A stretch of DNA of 5,890 nt from Gemmatimonadaceae bacterium (GTDB taxonomy: Bacteria > Gemmatimonadota > Gemmatimonadetes > Gemmatimonadales > Gemmatimonadaceae): positions 1 to 5,890 of the forward strand of contig JACMOE010000644.1 in the NCBI GenBank assembly GCA_014378185.1, written 5' to 3'. Positions 1-5,338 of this stretch are shown one piece after another. A program made the position numbers and the translations under genes. Numbering within the stretch: the first letter of the stretch is position 1; every line of letters starts with the position of its first letter. Below the pieces are notes generated by a model. That model was not told where the DNA came from, made no database searches, and worked only from the letters and a program-made list of their open reading frames with translations.

Positions 1-1169
1 ACGATGGCGAACATGGCCTGCGTGATCACCGTGAGGGCGGGTGGCAGGCGCAGCCCGTTCTTCATCAGCAACGGCACCAGCAGGTGGTTCTCGATGAACT
101 GCAAGCCCCAGTAGGCGATGGCTACGTAGCCGGCCTTCTCCGGCGAGTCCAGGAAGCCCATGGCGATGGCGGGCATTGCACTCAGAATGGGGCCGATGGT
201 GGGAATGAATTCGAACAGTCCCACCAGCACGCCGAGCGCGAACGCGGCCTTCACGTGCAGCAGCAGGAGCACCACGGTGCTCACCACGCACATCACGACC
301 ATTGCCACCAGCTGGGTGAGCAGCCATTTGCGGAGCACCACGGCGATCCGGTCCATCATGATCACGCCGCGCGCGCGCTTCCGGGCGGGCAGCAGCGACA
401 GCAGGCCGCGGCGATAGAGATCCGGTTCAGCGGCGAAATAGATGCTGAGGAATACGATGAACAGGATGCCGCCCACGATCTCCACCGTGGAGGTGATGAA
501 CGGGAAGAGGTATCGGGACATGCCGCTCACGCGGTCGCGCAGCTGCTCGTGGAGGGCCGGGGACCGAGTCGGCCCGGTCGCGGTATCGCCCGCTCCCGCA
601 GCGCGTCCGGGCGACCGGGGCTGCACGGCACCCTTCGGCTGGACGGGACCAGCCGTGGAGTCTGCGGCGGTGATGAGAAGGCCGAGTAAGCCGCTCTGCC
701 GCTGCTTCACAAACTCCTGTACACGATCGACCGCTTCGGGAAGCTTCTGTCGCAGCTCCGCACCCTGTGCGCGCAACGTCGGCGCGACCCAGGCCCCGAC
801 ACCCACGAGCAGGCCGATGAAGCTGAAGACGATGAGCGCCGCGGCAACAGCACGCGGTATGCGAAAGCGCTGGAGGTGGCTGGCGCCGGACGAGACGGCG
901 ATCGCGAACAGCATGCCCAGGAACACGGCGAAGAACAGCACATGCGCCACCCAGAACAACTTGACGACGAGCAACACTGCCACGACGAGCGACGTGGTGC
1001 GCACGACATCACGGCTGCGCCAACCCACGGTTCGCACCTTTGTCCCGCCGCTCCTGCCGCCTCCCGACCCGCTGGTATCTCTCCTGGGCTGGCGCGCCGA
1101 GCTCGGCTGTGTGGCTTCGCCGGACGGACGAGATGGCTGGTCCCCGGAAGACGAAATTGAATCGGACAT
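1..1169 (-). CDS. AI-2E family transporter (PerM/TqsA-like permease), C-terminus cut by window start
   Basis: Polytopic inner-membrane permease of the AI-2E/PerM family (PF01594). Some members export autoinducer-2 or exchange ions; the substrate of this one cannot be told from sequence. Reading from the ATG at 1169-1167 the frame is open to the window edge, giving 389 residues without a stop. Residues 1-48 are a Ser/Gly/Pro-rich cytoplasmic tail. Hydrophobic segments lie at about 58-91, 107-130, 226-246, 283-305, 308-338 and 345-367. Family hallmarks are the segment GVLVGLFEFIPTIGPILSA (313-331), followed by a Trp-containing stretch and IENHLLVPLLM (359-369). The hydrophilic region after the early membrane segments carries a Pro/Gly/Ala-rich insert at about 168-206. 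There is no clear Shine-Dalgarno before the ATG, so the start is less certain than the family call. A GTG at codon 45, with AGGAG some 13 nt upstream, is an alternative. The gene is divergent from RNase D. Confidence 0.9.
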   Translation of the reverse strand, partial: MSDSISSSGDQPSRPSGEATQPSSARQPRRDTSGSGGGRSGGTKVRTVGWRSRDVVRTTSLVVAVLLVVKLFWVAHVLFFAVFLGMLFAIAVSSGASHLQRFRIPRAVAAALIVFSFIGLLVGVGAWVAPTLRAQGAELRQKLPEAVDRVQEFVKQRQSGLLGLLITAADSTAGPVQPKGAVQPRSPGRAAGAGDTATGPTRSPALHEQLRDRVSGMSRYLFPFITSTVEIVGGILFIVFLSIYFAAEPDLYRRGLLSLLPARKRARGVIMMDRIAVVLRKWLLTQLVAMVVMCVVSTVVLLLLHVKAAFALGVLVGLFEFIPTIGPILSAMPAIAMGFLDSPEKAGYVAIAYWGLQFIENHLLVPLLMKNGLRLPPALTVITQAMFAI

Positions 1170-1284
1170 GCGGATGGGATGGGGGATCGTGCGCGTGCGC
1201 GGCCGAAATACTGCCTGTGAGTCGCCCAACGGCTGCGTGCCAAGCGATACATTACCCGATCGTGATTCGATCCGCCAACAGAGT

Positions 1285-1290
1285 GAGGGG
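1285..1290 (+). promoter_or_regulatory. Ribosome-binding site of rnd
   Basis: GAGGGG at 1285-1290, with its GAGG core 7 nt before the GTG at 1296. It supports a GTG start rather than an internal ATG. Confidence 0.65.
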
Positions 1291-1295
1291 CCAGC

Positions 1296-2528
1296 GTGGC
1301 TGAGCGCGCGAAGACTGCATCGTTCGAGTATCTGGACACGGTGCCCGCAGTGGACCGGTTGACCGCCGGGATCGCGGGCGTGACGGAGCTGGCCCTCGAT
1401 ACCGAAGGAGCGAGCTTTCATCGCTTCATCGATCGCATCTACCTGCTCCAGCTTTCCACGCGTGACCGCCACGCCGTCATCGACCCGCTGCCCATCGGCA
1501 CACCGGCAGGGCTGGGCGCGCTGCTCGAAAGCCCGGATGTCGAGATCGTGTTTCACGACGCCGACTACGACCTCCGTCTCCTGCAACAGGACTACGGGTG
1601 GCAGATCACCCGCATCTTCGATACGCGCATCGCGGCGCAGCTCCTCGGCTTCACCGCGTTCGGGCTGGCCGCGCTGCTGGAGCGCTACTTCGAGGTGAAG
1701 CTCGACAAGAAGCACCAGCGAGCCGACTGGTCCATGCGCCCGCTCACGGCAGACATGCTCGACTACGCCGCGCAGGACACACGGTTTCTGCTCGAGCTCA
1801 AGGACAAGATGTCCGCCGAGCTGGAGCGCATGGGCCGAATGGCATGGGCGCGCGAGGAGTTCAGCCTGCTGGAAGGCACCCGCTGGGCTGACGAGGCTCC
1901 GGGCCAGGGATTCCTCAAGCTGAAGGGGGCGCGCGACCTCAACCGCCGCGAGCTGGCCGTGTTGCGTGAACTCGTGCCATGGCGCGACGAAGTGGCCGGC
2001 CAGATGGACCGCGCCACGTTTCGCGTACTCGGCAACGAGCAGCTACTCGACATCGCGCGTACACAGCCATCCACGCGCGACGTACTGGGCAAGATCAAGG
2101 GCATGCCCCGCGGCATCCTCGACCAGCGCGGCAACGAGCTGCTGGACGCCGTGAAGCGGGGGTTGGCCGTGCCCGAGTCCGACCTGCCTAAGTTTCCGCG
2201 GGCGGCACGCTGGGACCGCGATCCGGATTTCGATGCGCGCGTGACCGCGCTGAAGACGGCGCGCGATGCCGCCGCGAAGCGGTTGGCGCTCGATCCCGGC
2301 GTGCTCTGCTCACGCGACCGGATGGAGGCAGTGGCCCGCCGCAATCCCGCCACCATAGAGGAATTGGGCGAAGTGACCGAGCTGCGGCGCTGGCAGGCCG
2401 GCGAACTGGCCGAGGCATTCGTTGCGGCGCTCGCGCCGCATCGCAAGCCGGGCGGCGGGGTTCCACCAGCCACGCCGCCTCATGGCGCCGAAGTGGTGGC
2501 CGCTGCGCAATCGCCGTACAGGGAGTAG
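1296..2528 (+). CDS. rnd: Ribonuclease D (DEDDy 3'-5' exoribonuclease with HRDC domain)
   Basis: Cytoplasmic 3'-5' exoribonuclease that trims tRNA and other stable-RNA precursors using two metal ions. The 410-residue product is slightly longer than E. coli RNase D (375). All DEDDy catalytic residues are present: Exo I Asp35 and Glu37 (LALDTEGASFHRF), Exo II Asp92 (VFHDADYDLRLL), and Exo III Tyr157 and Asp161 (LDYAAQDTRFLLEL). The exonuclease domain covers about 10-200. An HRDC domain follows at about 212-291 (RDLNRRELAVLRELVPWRD to ELLDAVKRGL). A second helical HRDC-like domain covers about 308-380, as in E. coli RNase D. The last 30 residues are a Pro/Gly/Ala-rich tail. The start is GTG at 1296, chosen because GAGG at 1285-1288 sits 7 nt upstream and the next residues lead directly into the domain. 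It is convergent with the sufT-like gene. Confidence 0.95.
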   Translation: MAERAKTASFEYLDTVPAVDRLTAGIAGVTELALDTEGASFHRFIDRIYLLQLSTRDRHAVIDPLPIGTPAGLGALLESPDVEIVFHDADYDLRLLQQDYGWQITRIFDTRIAAQLLGFTAFGLAALLERYFEVKLDKKHQRADWSMRPLTADMLDYAAQDTRFLLELKDKMSAELERMGRMAWAREEFSLLEGTRWADEAPGQGFLKLKGARDLNRRELAVLRELVPWRDEVAGQMDRATFRVLGNEQLLDIARTQPSTRDVLGKIKGMPRGILDQRGNELLDAVKRGLAVPESDLPKFPRAARWDRDPDFDARVTALKTARDAAAKRLALDPGVLCSRDRMEAVARRNPATIEELGEVTELRRWQAGELAEAFVAALAPHRKPGGGVPPATPPHGAEVVAAAQSPYRE

Positions 2529-2553
2529 CCCGGACGCCGCGAGGCGGAGCTAC
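2525..2553. other. Stem-loop between convergent rnd and sufT-like stop codons
   Basis: GTAGC (2525-2529) and GCTAC (2549-2553) are perfect inverted copies. Inside them CGCC (2535-2538) and GGCG (2543-2546) pair across a GCGA tetraloop of the GNRA type, leaving an asymmetric internal loop. The outer stem includes the rnd stop codon and the complement of the sufT stop codon. No T-tract follows on either strand, so it is not a classical intrinsic terminator. It may act as a shared 3'-end hairpin for both transcripts, or be a copy of a dispersed REP-like element. Confidence 0.4.
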
Positions 2554-2936
2554 AGACCCATGTACGCGCGCACCCGCGGCCCGATCCGATCCGGCGACCA
2601 CATCGGCGTCCAGACGAGATTGATGGTCACCACACCCACGCCGGGAATTGCCTTCAACTTTTGCTCGGCGTCGCCCATGATCTCGGGTCCGCTCGGGCAG
2701 CCTGGCGACGTGAGTGACATGTCCACCTCGACGTCCGAGTTCACCACGCGAACGTCGTAGACCAGTCCCAGGTCCACGATGTTCAGGTTGAGATCGGGAT
2801 CCTTGACCTTGCGCAGTGCCAGCTTGGCCTGCTCGAGGCTGAACTCCGAGAACGCGGACGGTGAACCGGGCTCTCCGGCGGCGGGGACAGGCGGAGTGAA
2901 TTCCGCGACGGGCGCCGTTTCGTGTTCGGTGGACAT
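2550..2936 (-). CDS. sufT: MIP18/DUF59 family Fe-S assembly protein, SufT-like
   Basis: Small cytosolic protein of the MIP18/PaaD/SufT family (DUF59, PF01883), which helps deliver or mature Fe-S clusters on client proteins. Counting from an upstream ATG at 2951 (133 residues), the core motifs are KDPDLNLNIVDLGLVYDV (50-67), TSPGCP with the conserved Cys85 (81-86), and VWTPMWSPDRI (113-123). It ends in RAYMGL, matching the family C-terminus. About 35 residues before the domain are Pro/Ala/Glu-rich. I prefer the ATG at 2936 (128 residues): GGAG at 2949-2946 lies 9 nt upstream of it, whereas the ATG at 2951 has no Shine-Dalgarno. No suf operon partners are in view. A PaaD-type role in phenylacetate degradation is unlikely without paa neighbours. 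The symbol is by family resemblance, since several paralogous groups share these motifs. Confidence 0.88.
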   Translation of the reverse strand: MSTEHETAPVAEFTPPVPAAGEPGSPSAFSEFSLEQAKLALRKVKDPDLNLNIVDLGLVYDVRVVNSDVEVDMSLTSPGCPSGPEIMGDAEQKLKAIPGVGVVTINLVWTPMWSPDRIGPRVRAYMGL

Positions 2937-2940
2937 CGGT

Positions 2941-2971
2941 TGATACTCCATGAGGGACTACTGGAGTATCA
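2941..2971 (-). promoter_or_regulatory. Perfect 10-bp inverted repeat, candidate operator at the sufT-like start
   Basis: TGATACTCCA (2941-2950) and TGGAGTATCA (2962-2971) are exact reverse complements separated by 11 bp. Read on the minus strand, the first arm contains GATACT, a usable -10 hexamer, and the second contains the GGAG ribosome-binding site for the ATG at 2936. No T-tract follows, so it is not a terminator of the upstream hydrolase gene. The size and symmetry suit a dimeric repressor such as an Rrf2-family protein. Which protein binds, if any, is inference. Confidence 0.5.
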
Positions 2972-2993
2972 CCACCCAGCAGCCCACTCGCAA
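2965..2993 (-). promoter_or_regulatory. Candidate sigma70-type promoter of the sufT-like gene
   Basis: On the minus strand TTGCGA (2993-2988, 4 of 6 matches to TTGACA) is followed after exactly 17 nt by GATACT (2970-2965, 4 of 6 to TATAAT). Initiation would fall near 2958, giving a leader of about 22 nt before the ATG at 2936. The ATG at 2951 would have only about 7 nt. The -35 lies just past the stop codon of the serine hydrolase gene, so sufT need not depend on read-through. Confidence 0.4.
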
Positions 2994-2997
2994 CGAG

Positions 2998-4419
2998 CTA
3001 TCCGTGGTGCGTCGCCTTTCGCCGTGTGGCGCCGGAGGCTACGTGCGTCTTCTTGTGGCTGGAAAGCGCCGCATTCTTCCGCTTCGGCGACTTTTTCGCC
3101 GAGGCGCCGTGCTTTGCCTTGGAATGTGCGGAGACCTTGGCCTTCCTGCCCTTCGCGCGACCGCGCGCGGCGCGCTCGGGCTTGTTCCACCCGACCGCCT
3201 TGTCGGCGCGGAACGAACGCGGCATGGCGATCATGCCGCCGGCATTGTCGGTCACCGCCAGAGCCGCCGCGTCAGCGAGATCGGCGCGTACGTCGGAGAT
3301 CACCTTGGCGGGGCGTCGCGCCTTGGCCGCGTGGACGCGATTGGTGAGGAGGATGACGAACATCTCGTGGTCCGGATCGATCCACAGCGACGTACCCGTG
3401 TAGCCGGTGTGCCCGTATGCATCCGCGCCCATGTACTTGCCGCAGCCAAAGGCGCCGGCGCACGTGTCCCAGCCCAGGGCACGCGTGCTGCTCGCCGCCG
3501 AACCGCGATGCGTGAAGAGTTGCACGGTGCTGTCGGCGATGACGCGCGTGCCGTTATACGTGCCGCCGTTGAGCATCATCTGCGCGAAGATTGACAGGTC
3601 ACTGACGGTGCTGAACAGGCCCGCGTGGCCGGCTACGCCGCCCAGCGCGTAGGCATTCTCGTCGTGCACCTCGCCGCGCAGCGGATAGCCGCGGGGCGGG
3701 TCGATCTCCGTGGGTGCGATGCGCCCGCGCAGCGATGCGTCAGGCCGATAATGCGTGTCGGACATGCCGAGCGGCGTGAAAATGCGACGCTGGAGGAATG
3801 CATCGAGCTTCTCGCCGGCCACTGCCTCGACGGTGAAGCCAAGCATGTCGGCGCCGAGGTCGGAGTATTCGTAGAACTGGCCCGGGGCGGCGAACAGCGG
3901 CGTCGAGATGACCGCGGCACGCGCCTCGTCCGGCGTATGCGCAATGCGCCAGAGGTCACGGCCCGCCGGTAGCCCCGAGCGGTGTTCGAGCAGCATGCGC
4001 AGGGTGATGCGCTCCTTGTTGCCGCCGGTGAACTCGGGGATGTACTTCGACACGGCGTCGTCGAGATGCAGCTTGCCCTCGTCGAAAAGGATCATCACGG
4101 CCGTGGTGGTGCCGATCACCTTGGTGAGTGACGCGAGGTCGTAGATGGTGCGTTCGGGAACGACGCTGCCGGATTCCGCCGTCCATCCGAGGCGGCCGAA
4201 ACCCTTTTCCCATACCGCCGCGCCTTTCCGGCCAACAACCACCGATGCGCCGGGATACCCGCCCGCCTTGATGCCGCGCTCGATGACGCGGTCGATCGTC
4301 GCCAACCGGGCCGCGGACATCCCTACGGCAGCAGGACGCTTGACCGGCAGTCCTTCACCCGTGGTGGAAGGTCTGGCCGGGTACAGCAGCGTGGTAGCGG
4401 CCAGCAGGAATTTCAGCAA
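2998..4419 (-). CDS. Exported beta-lactamase-fold serine hydrolase with basic C-terminal tail
   Basis: Serine hydrolase of the class C beta-lactamase/penicillin-binding-protein-like family (PF00144), 473 residues. Members act as D-Ala-D-Ala peptidases, muropeptide-processing enzymes or esterases; the substrate cannot be assigned here. The catalytic motifs are complete: SxxK as SLTK (97-100), the YxN position as Y185-S-D187, and HTG (337-339) at the KTG position. The surrounding segments TIYDLASLTKVIGTT and LLEHRSGLPAG are typical. Residues 1-17 form a short hydrophobic segment, so export is likely. Residues 411-473 hold 20 Lys/Arg and 6 His with a single acidic residue, a tail outside the catalytic fold. 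The start is TTG at 4419, supported by GAGG at 4431-4428, 8 nt upstream, and by the signal-like N-terminus. It is divergent from the sigma factor gene, and the sufT-like gene follows downstream on the same strand. Confidence 0.9.
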   Translation of the reverse strand: MLKFLLAATTLLYPARPSTTGEGLPVKRPAAVGMSAARLATIDRVIERGIKAGGYPGASVVVGRKGAAVWEKGFGRLGWTAESGSVVPERTIYDLASLTKVIGTTTAVMILFDEGKLHLDDAVSKYIPEFTGGNKERITLRMLLEHRSGLPAGRDLWRIAHTPDEARAAVISTPLFAAPGQFYEYSDLGADMLGFTVEAVAGEKLDAFLQRRIFTPLGMSDTHYRPDASLRGRIAPTEIDPPRGYPLRGEVHDENAYALGGVAGHAGLFSTVSDLSIFAQMMLNGGTYNGTRVIADSTVQLFTHRGSAASSTRALGWDTCAGAFGCGKYMGADAYGHTGYTGTSLWIDPDHEMFVILLTNRVHAAKARRPAKVISDVRADLADAAALAVTDNAGGMIAMPRSFRADKAVGWNKPERAARGRAKGRKAKVSAHSKAKHGASAKKSPKRKNAALSSHKKTHVASGATRRKATHHG

Positions 4420-4427
4420 CGCGGTGT

Positions 4428-4431
4428 CCTC
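4428..4431 (-). promoter_or_regulatory. Ribosome-binding site deciding the TTG start of the hydrolase
   Basis: GAGG on the minus strand at 4431-4428 lies 8 nt before the TTG at 4419-4417. It fixes a non-ATG start that yields a hydrophobic, signal-like N-terminus. Confidence 0.6.
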
Positions 4432-4449
4432 GAAACGGCTCGATGAAAT

Positions 4450-4478
4450 GCGTCGTGCCCTGATTCAGGGCATGACGC
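4450..4478. repeat. 29-nt near-perfect palindrome upstream of the hydrolase gene
   Basis: Arms 4450-4463 and 4465-4478 pair at 13 of 14 positions around the single base 4464; the exception is a G/T at 4455/4473. The core is TGCCCTGA-T-TCAGGGCA. It ends 31 bp before the TTG start and 19 bp before the ribosome-binding site. No T-tract follows on either strand, which argues against a terminator. It could be an operator in the divergent promoter region or a leader hairpin of the hydrolase mRNA. Confidence 0.6.
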
Positions 4479-4578
4479 GGCCAACAGTGGGCATGTTTGG
4501 TACCGAGCGAGGAAGGACTGGAGGGCTCGGAGTGGTGCAACCTGATGGAAGGCGTTTCAGGCACGGAGCGGGCAGGTC

Positions 4579-4607
4579 AATATGTCCCTTGAAAAGACGA
4601 CGAACAA
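4579..4607 (-). promoter_or_regulatory. Weak promoter candidate for the serine hydrolase
   Basis: On the minus strand TTGTTC (4607-4602) and CATATT (4584-4579) are 17 nt apart, with 3 of 6 and 4 of 6 consensus matches. A transcript starting near 4572 would have a leader of about 150 nt containing the 29-nt palindrome as a hairpin. This is suggestive only. Confidence 0.22.
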
Positions 4608-4726
4608 GAGATTGCAGGGTCACAGCTCAGGGGGTTTGAAGCGAATGGGCGGGCGGAGCCGTAGGGGGTGGGGTACAACAGGCGCTGATCGCGCCAGAGC
4701 GGCCGGCAACCCTTTGCCCTCACGTC

Positions 4727-5338
4727 GTGACAGATTCATTGGACGACATGGAGAATGAACAGCTCACGGTACAGCGCGCCATTTCTGGCGATCAGGTGGC
4801 GATGCGGGCCCTCTGGACCCGCCACGCCCCCCATATCGACGTGGTCGTACGTCGCATGGTCGGCCATGATACGGACCTGGCGGCGGATGTTGCGCAGGAG
4901 GTCTGGATCCAGATCTTTCGGGCACTTCCCAGCTTCCGGGGCGATGCACAGTTCGGGACGTGGGCGCACCGGATTGCCGTGAACAGGACGCTCAACGCAC
5001 TCCGGAGCACGCGGCGGACCGCGTCCATCGAGGTGGAGGTGGAGGACGACGTCGCGTCCGTGGAGCCGGAGGCCGAACGGGCCCTCCTCGCATCCTCCAT
5101 CGAAGAGGCGGCGAACAAGCTGGCGCCGGGTGCGCGGACGGTGTTCCTGCTGCACGACGTCGAGGGCTATACACACGAGGAGATTGCCGCCGAGCTCGGG
5201 ATCACCGCGGGCGGTTCCAAATCGCAATTGTTCAAGGCGCGCGCCAGGCTGCGGATATTGCTGGCACACATGGTCGATGCACCGGCGCCTTACACATCTC
5301 GCTCCAACACAGCGGAACATGCTGCACCTATCTACTGA
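4727..5338 (+). CDS. ECF (sigma70 family group 4) RNA polymerase sigma factor
   Basis: Alternative sigma factor that directs RNA polymerase to a small stress or envelope regulon, held inactive by the anti-sigma factor encoded next to it. The 203-residue product has region 2 at about 18-92 (ISGDQVAMRALWTRHAPHID, then DVAQEVWIQIFRALPSFRG and FGTWAHRIAVNRTLNALR). An acidic linker follows at about 100-118. Region 4 is at about 122-178, with the helix-turn-helix GYTHEEIAAELGITAGGSKS and KARARLR. There is no region 1 or 3, as expected for ECF factors. The start is ambiguous. GTG at 4727 is given, but it has no Shine-Dalgarno. ATG at 4748, seven codons later, has only GGA 4 nt upstream and would still include all of region 2. 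The stop overlaps the anti-sigma gene by 20 nt. Confidence 0.93.
   Translation: MTDSLDDMENEQLTVQRAISGDQVAMRALWTRHAPHIDVVVRRMVGHDTDLAADVAQEVWIQIFRALPSFRGDAQFGTWAHRIAVNRTLNALRSTRRTASIEVEVEDDVASVEPEAERALLASSIEEAANKLAPGARTVFLLHDVEGYTHEEIAAELGITAGGSKSQLFKARARLRILLAHMVDAPAPYTSRSNTAEHAAPIY

Larger units (their letters stand above)
4420..4726. other. Divergent intergenic region between serine hydrolase and ECF sigma factor
   Basis: 307 bp with no convincing gene. It holds the hydrolase ribosome-binding site, a 29-nt palindrome and a weak minus-strand promoter candidate. A locally AT-richer patch at about 4577-4620 would suit promoters. No clear sigma70 or ECF-type promoter was recognised for the plus-strand sigma gene; TTGAAA at 4589-4594 resembles a -35 but lacks a matching -10. 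Confidence 0.6.

Noticed and set aside
1170..1295. Promoter search in the permease/rnd divergent gap, including TACATT at 1248-1253.
   Set aside because: No -35 hexamer at a workable distance on either strand; only the rnd ribosome-binding site can be supported.
707..1339. A 210-codon minus-strand open frame overlapping the permease.
   Set aside because: It is a shifted frame of the permease gene, Ser/Arg/Cys-rich, and runs through the rnd start region without a family match.
442..1362. A 306-codon open frame on the plus strand across the permease and into the start of rnd.
   Set aside because: Its product is Arg/Thr/Pro-rich with no recognisable domain and lies antisense to a well-supported membrane protein. 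Long antisense frames are expected at this GC content.
1763..2473. A 236-codon minus-strand open frame antisense to rnd.
   Set aside because: Ser/Arg-rich shadow composition. The plus-strand frame has all catalytic residues of RNase D.
2941..2971. The sufT inverted repeat as an intrinsic terminator of the hydrolase gene.
   Set aside because: The minus strand continues with ACCGATG and no run of T, and the repeat covers a ribosome-binding site and start codon.
2950..3594. A 214-codon plus-strand open frame antisense to the serine hydrolase tail.
   Set aside because: No domain is recognisable, and it starts inside the sufT operator region on the opposite strand. The minus frame carries the HTG motif and continues a clear family alignment.
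4355..4564. A 69-codon minus-strand frame covering the intergenic palindrome.
   Set aside because: It overlaps the hydrolase start in another frame, has a GTG start without a ribosome-binding site, and shows no recognisable family.
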